Below, one piece after another: positions 60,664 to 64,000 of a stretch of DNA of 64,000 nt. The notes beneath the pieces are model-generated. The model made no database searches. It saw nothing but the letters and a program-made list of their open reading frames with translations, and was not told where the DNA came from. The stretch is from Flavobacteriaceae bacterium (GTDB taxonomy: Bacteria > Bacteroidota > Bacteroidia > Flavobacteriales > Weeksellaceae), in the NCBI GenBank assembly GCA_030538275.1, contig JAUNUH010000001.1, forward strand, positions 248,001 through 312,000, written 5' to 3'. Numbering within the stretch: the first letter of the stretch is position 1; every line of letters starts with the position of its first letter. Both the position numbers and the translations under genes were made by a program.

Positions 60664-61059
60664 ATGACACAAGATTATTTCCCAAACGAAAGCCCCGAAA
60701 AATCATTCGGTTTCAAAGTAATTATGACTTTAGTTGCGCTGATGATATTATCCATTATTGTGGTAAGGGTTTACAGCCTTAGTTTATACAATGTAGCACC
60801 AGATCCAACACTTTATCGAGAACCACTATGGTACAATATTTCCAGTATTGTGCTGTCTATCATTGCGTTAATTGGAGTTTGGCTAACATGGCAATACAGA
60901 AAAGTTGGCGTTTATCTTACAATTGCTGCACTTTTTTTAATGGTGATTATCAATCCAGAATTCGACCTATTGAGAACGCTTGCACCTATGTTTACTCTCT
61001 TTGTGTATAGCGGATATGGTTTATTTGAAATTATTCCAAAATGGAAGTTTTTCAAATAA
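60664..61059 (+). CDS. four-helix membrane protein of unknown function
   Basis: 131 aa with four membrane segments (about 20-40, 58-78, 85-103, 108-125). No recognised family. The ATG follows the NrtR-like stop codon immediately, so it is in the same operon; perhaps controlled by or associated with that regulator. Convergent with the sulfurtransferase gene. Confidence 0.7.
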   Translation: MTQDYFPNESPEKSFGFKVIMTLVALMILSIIVVRVYSLSLYNVAPDPTLYREPLWYNISSIVLSIIALIGVWLTWQYRKVGVYLTIAALFLMVIINPEFDLLRTLAPMFTLFVYSGYGLFEIIPKWKFFK

Positions 61060-61063
61060 GTTT

Positions 61064-61897
61064 TTAATTATCGGCAGTTATCATTTTATTATTATTTCTA
61101 GACCATTCACTCCAGGAACCATTATATAGTGCAGGAATTTCCAGACCTGCTACAGCAAATGCCAATAATGTATGACAAGCAGTAATGCCTGATCCACAGT
61201 GAACTATTATATCTTTTTCTTGTAATTTCGAATACATTTTTTTTAATTCTTCAGGAGATTTAAATGTTTTATTTTCATTTAAATTCTCTACAAACGGTAT
61301 ATTTATAGCGGTTGGAATATGTCCTGCAATCTGATCAATAGGTTCATTTAGGCCATGAAAACGCACGGGTGCACGTACATCAATGATGATTTTATCTTCA
61401 TTTTCAACAGCTTTTTGCACATCACTCATTTCAACCAAAGGCAATTGCCAAGATTCAAAAGCGTAATTTCCTGGTTTTATGACCTGCTTATCTGTAAAGC
61501 CATCCATTCCTTCTTTTATCGCGGCAGATAAACCACCATCGAGTACTTGTACATTTTTCAAACCCGCAGCACGCAGCATCCACCATAGTCTGGCAGCAGC
61601 CATAGAAGAGTCGTTTTGATCATAAACGATGATATGTGAATTTGAAGAAATCCCTGATTTTTGAAGAAATGAATTGAATTTTTTCACAGAAACTAAGGGG
61701 TGTCTTCCGCCATTTGCAGGATTTGGGTTGTGGACGCTTAAGTCTTTTTCCCAATCCACATATTGCGCTCCTGGTAGATGATTTTGTTGAAAAAGTTCTA
61801 AAGAATTTGCGGCATAAGTTGCATCTAGCATCACCATATTATGGTTCAAGTTAATTTTTGATAATTGTTTTGCAGAAATAAGTGGAAACATGGGCAT
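61064..61897 (-). CDS. two-domain rhodanese sulfurtransferase (3-mercaptopyruvate type)
   Basis: 277 aa with two rhodanese domains. ARLWWMLRAAGLKNVQVLDGG near residue 95 marks the first; VHCGSGITACHTLLAF near 233 holds the active-site Cys in CGSGITA, typical of mercaptopyruvate sulfurtransferases (CGSGVTA). It transfers sulfur from 3-mercaptopyruvate or thiosulfate to thiols or cyanide. Cytoplasmic, monocistronic. Confidence 0.93.
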   Translation of the reverse strand: MPMFPLISAKQLSKINLNHNMVMLDATYAANSLELFQQNHLPGAQYVDWEKDLSVHNPNPANGGRHPLVSVKKFNSFLQKSGISSNSHIIVYDQNDSSMAAARLWWMLRAAGLKNVQVLDGGLSAAIKEGMDGFTDKQVIKPGNYAFESWQLPLVEMSDVQKAVENEDKIIIDVRAPVRFHGLNEPIDQIAGHIPTAINIPFVENLNENKTFKSPEELKKMYSKLQEKDIIVHCGSGITACHTLLAFAVAGLEIPALYNGSWSEWSRNNNKMITADN

Positions 61898-62019
61898 GAT
61901 TTATTTTGGATGAAAATACAAATAAATAATTACAAAATTCCTAGTTGATTGAATTTCAAATAAAAGATAAAGCTGAATAATATTTCATTAAAAATATTTT
62001 GAAATTGAATTAAAAAGCT

Positions 62020-62027
62020 TACATTTG
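62020..62027 (+). promoter_or_regulatory. promoter of the tRNA cluster
   Basis: TACATTTG with TTTG at 61998-62001 (18-base spacing) lies 46 bases before tRNA-Ser. 61898-62019 is otherwise AT-rich with no gene. Confidence 0.55.
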
Positions 62028-62073
62028 CATCCGCTCTTTGAGATACAGAAGTTTTATAAACTCAATTGAGTTG

Positions 62074-62157
62074 GGAGAGGTGCCGGAGTGGTAACGGAGC
62101 AGATTGCTAATCTGTCGACCTTTACGGGTCGCCAGGGTTCGAGTCCCTGTCTCTCCG
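62074..62157 (+). tRNA. tRNA-Ser (anticodon GCT)
   Basis: Class II cloverleaf of about 84 bases: acceptor GGAGAGG / TCTCTCC, anticodon stem CAGAT/ATCTG around TTGCTAA (GCT), variable arm CGACC..GGGTCG, T loop GGTTCGAGTCC. The 3' CCA is not encoded. Confidence 0.95.
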
Positions 62158-62176
62158 CAACAATAGAAATTTTCTA

Positions 62177-62251
62177 CGGGATGTAGCGTAGCCCGGTCAT
62201 CGCGCCTGGTTTGGGACCAGGAGGTCGCAGGTTCGAATCCTGCCATCCCGA
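62177..62251 (+). tRNA. tRNA-Pro (anticodon TGG)
   Basis: 75 bases: acceptor CGGGATG / CATCCCG, anticodon stem CCTGG/CCAGG around TTTGGGA (TGG), T arm GCAGG TTCGAAT CCTGC. The 3' CCA is not encoded. 19 bases after tRNA-Ser, same transcript. Confidence 0.96.
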
Positions 62252-62337
62252 CAAATTCTTTTTGTTATACATAATGAGAAGAATTTTTTTTTAAGTCAAA
62301 TTTTGTCTGATTCAGGCAGAATTTTAGACAAGAATAA

Positions 62338-62393
62338 ATTACAAATTTTAAAACTTGTTTGAACTCCCTTTGAGCGAGTTTTAAATTTGTAAT
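62338..62393. repeat. long inverted repeat between tRNA-Pro and tRNA-Arg
   Basis: ATTACAAATTTTAAAACT and AGTTTTAAATTTGTAAT form a stem of about 17 bp (one bulge) directly upstream of tRNA-Arg. It may guide processing or act as a terminator. Confidence 0.6.
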
Positions 62394-62395
62394 GA

Positions 62396-62469
62396 GGTCG
62401 CGTAGCTCAGCTGGATAGAGCATCTGCCTTCTAAGCAGACGGTCTCAGGTTCGAATCCTGACGCGATCA
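62396..62469 (+). tRNA. tRNA-Arg (anticodon TCT)
   Basis: 74 bases: acceptor GGTCGCG / CGCGATC (one G-T), anticodon stem CTGC/GCAG around CTTCTAA (TCT), T arm TCAGG TTCGAAT CCTGA. The 3' CCA is not encoded. Confidence 0.96.
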
Positions 62470-62471
62470 CG

Positions 62472-62518
62472 TTAAAAAATCAGCCATTTACGAGTAAGTG
62501 AGTGGCTGTTTCTTTTTT
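62472..62518 (+). terminator. terminator of the tRNA cluster
   Basis: CAGCCA and TGGCTG stem with an inner TTAC/GTAA pairing, followed by a T-rich run. Confidence 0.65.
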
Positions 62519-62599
62519 CATTGTAACACATTTGTGTCACAATCTCAATATTTCAAACTGTATTGCTAAAATTAAAAAGAGCTATTTGAGTGTTTCATT

Positions 62600-62720
62600 T
62601 TAATACGAGGAATTGCGTTAGGGATTGCAGTGGAAATCCTTTTTGTGAGGAACGAACAAAAAGATTGGAACGGAAAGCCCGACCGTAGGGAACGCCCAAA
62701 AAAAAATTCATAGATGCTGT
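62600..62720. other. REP-like structured block after the tRNA cluster
   Basis: Contains ATTGCAGTGGAAATCC and ATTGGAACGGAAAGCCC as two related half-motifs, separated by CTTTTTGTGAG...CAAAAAG that can pair. Similar words occur at 37284-37300. No gene; 62519-62768 holds nothing else clear. Confidence 0.45.
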
Positions 62721-62768
62721 AGGCTCTTGTGGCCATATTTTGATTTGATTATAAAATTTATATTATTC

Positions 62769-63455
62769 CTAGAGCAGACATGCGTTCCAAATCGTGTCAT
62801 CTGGAGGCGGGGCGACAATTTGTATATTTTCTTTGGTGACAGGATGCTCGAAATTTACTTTTCTGGCATGTAAATGAATTCCGCCATCGGGATTGGATCT
62901 GGGCGCACCATATTTTAAATCTCCTTTGATATGGGCCCCAATTTTGGCCATTTGTGCCCGAATTTGATGGGAGCGACCTGTTTCGAGTTCGATTTCAAAC
63001 AACCAATAATTCTGTAATTTTTGCAATAATTGGTAATGTAAAACAGCCTTTTTGGCATCCTGTGTTGGGGTGGTGAAAACGGTTACCAAGTTTTTTTGGT
63101 TATTTTTTCGTAAATAATGAATCAAAGTTCCGTTTTCTGAAATATTGGAAGGTAGTGGAGAAGTTACAGCCCAATAAATTTTTTCAATTTCTCGATTTTT
63201 GAATTTTTCATTCATTCTGGATAGTGCTTTGCTGGTTTTGGCATATATCACGATTCCGCTCGTGGGCCGGTCTAATCTATGCGTTAAACCAAGAAATACG
63301 TTGCCAGGTTTGTGATCGCGAATTTTGATGTATTGCTTGATTTCATCCATCAATGTGGTATCACCCGTACTATCTCCCTGCACCAAATCGCCACATTTTT
63401 TGTTGATAACGATTAAATGATTATCCTCGTAGAGGATTTTCAAATGATTTTCCAT
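62769..63455 (-). CDS. RluA-family RNA pseudouridine synthase
   Basis: 228 aa. Catalytic Asp in GLTHRLDRPTSGIVI near residue 58, ETGRSHQIRAQM near 158 and HARKVNFEHPVTKE near 195 are RluA-family motifs. There is no S4 domain, so it belongs to the short RluA/RluC-like or TruC-like group. It converts uridine to pseudouridine in rRNA or tRNA; the exact site is not inferable. Convergent to the tRNA cluster, 65 bases downstream of panB and in the same direction. Confidence 0.93.
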   Translation of the reverse strand: MENHLKILYEDNHLIVINKKCGDLVQGDSTGDTTLMDEIKQYIKIRDHKPGNVFLGLTHRLDRPTSGIVIYAKTSKALSRMNEKFKNREIEKIYWAVTSPLPSNISENGTLIHYLRKNNQKNLVTVFTTPTQDAKKAVLHYQLLQKLQNYWLFEIELETGRSHQIRAQMAKIGAHIKGDLKYGAPRSNPDGGIHLHARKVNFEHPVTKENIQIVAPPPDDTIWNACLL

Positions 63456-63519
63456 TTCAAACCGGATTTATTTTACATATTATACATGTATTTTTTCATT
63501 TTTTTTAAATCCTAATGCC

Positions 63520-64000
63520 TTAATATTGTTCCTTTTCATTGGGGAATTCTTGTGATTTGACATCATTTACATACTTCTGAACGGCTGCGGTAATTTCGTC
63601 GTGTAGATTCATGTATTGTCTCAAAAATCTTGGTTTGAATTCAAAGGTCATTCCCAGCATATCATGTACCACAAGCACTTGTCCATCTACGTGGGGTCCA
63701 GCCCCGATTCCTATAGTTGGAATTTGAATGGAAGCTGTTACTTTTTGGGCTAGATCTGCTGGAATTTTTTCCAGAACTACGGCAAAACAGCCCAATTCTT
63801 CTAATAATCTAGCATCTTCAATTAATTTTTGTGCTTCATCTTTTTCCTTGGCACGCACCTTATAGGTACCAAATTGGTAAATACTTTGCGGGGTGAGCCC
63901 CAAATGTCCCATGACGGGGATTCCTGCGTTTACGATTTTGCTAATGGATTTTTTAATTTCTTCACCGCCCTCGATTTTTACGGCATGAGCACCGCTTTCT
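63520..64000 (-). CDS. panB: 3-methyl-2-oxobutanoate hydroxymethyltransferase, 5' part beyond the window
   Basis: 160 codons visible, ending at TAA at 63520. [56 protein letters not shown] and [20 protein letters not shown] are diagnostic of PanB (including the metal/substrate His and the catalytic Glu in VLEKIP). First step of pantothenate synthesis. The N-terminal ~110 residues lie outside. Probably transcribed with the pseudouridine synthase gene. Confidence 0.97.
   Translation of the reverse strand, partial: ESGAHAVKIEGGEEIKKSISKIVNAGIPVMGHLGLTPQSIYQFGTYKVRAKEKDEAQKLIEDARLLEELGCFAVVLEKIPADLAQKVTASIQIPTIGIGAGPHVDGQVLVVHDMLGMTFEFKPRFLRQYMNLHDEITAAVQKYVNDVKSQEFPNEKEQY

Noticed and set aside
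62019..62246. 75-aa frame on the minus strand over the tRNA genes (MAGFEPATSW...)
   Set aside because: It is the antisense reading of tRNA-Pro and tRNA-Ser, a well-known annotation artefact.

Overview
The window is AT-rich chromosomal DNA from a member of the Bacteroidota, most likely class Flavobacteriia. The evidence is the repeated TAnnTTTG -7 promoter element, a PorT-like gene beside ubiE/menG, a secreted protein with a type IX secretion C-terminal domain, a TonB-dependent receptor, and low-GC codon use. The genus cannot be fixed from the sequence alone.

Layout. 1-4515 (minus strand) holds a cluster of a class I glutamine amidotransferase, a GCS2-type carboxylate-amine ligase, an ATP-grasp protein and an esterase, followed by a metallophosphoesterase lipoprotein. 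4753-21399 is ordinary chromosome: TonB receptor, phosphate transporter fused to a PhoU-like region, serine hydrolase, AbgT transporter, flavin reductase, DUF1015-yggS pair, isoaspartyl peptidase, tsaC-type protein, two secreted proteins, and two oxidoreductases. 21643-24349 encodes an M28 peptidase and a T9SS cargo protein.

24350-37500 is the accessory part. It starts with two decayed genes and a 194-bp tandem repeat array (25064-25794) that abuts and rewrites the end of a four-gene operon on the minus strand (25776-28453). That operon is preceded by a clear TPP riboswitch (28519-28608) and encodes a SAM methyltransferase, a HypE/ThiL-like (PurM fold) protein, a ThiE-like protein with altered active-site motifs, and a Trm112-like zinc protein. 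This is not a standard thiamine gene set and is the best candidate here for an undescribed pathway. Next come a GtrII-like glucosyltransferase and a GtrB-like glycosyltransferase, then a scrambled Mu-like prophage remnant (31872-36874). It contains a MuF protein fused to a CdiA-tRNase-like toxin domain, a second toxin C-terminal fragment, two related promoter-hairpin-terminator cassettes convergent with those toxin ends, a tail chaperone pair with a canonical A AAA AAG -1 frameshift site, and a broken tape-measure gene. The remnant is bracketed by a 396-bp direct duplication of the 3' end of gtrB.

37575-64000 returns to chromosome: small stress genes (OsmC, cupins, DUF488, YciF-like ferritin with a histone-like tail), an RND efflux operon with its GbsR/MarR-type regulator and an 18-bp palindromic operator, an HD hydrolase, a CoA-transferase, porT-ubiE, tsaD, a TamB-like giant protein, Lrp- and NrtR-type regulators, a sulfurtransferase, a Ser-Pro-Arg tRNA cluster, an RluA-family pseudouridine synthase and the 3' part of panB.

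A recurrent regulatory theme is that several TAnnTTTG elements lie only 4-7 bases from the start codon, implying leaderless mRNAs (13479, 33458, 48781, 54732).
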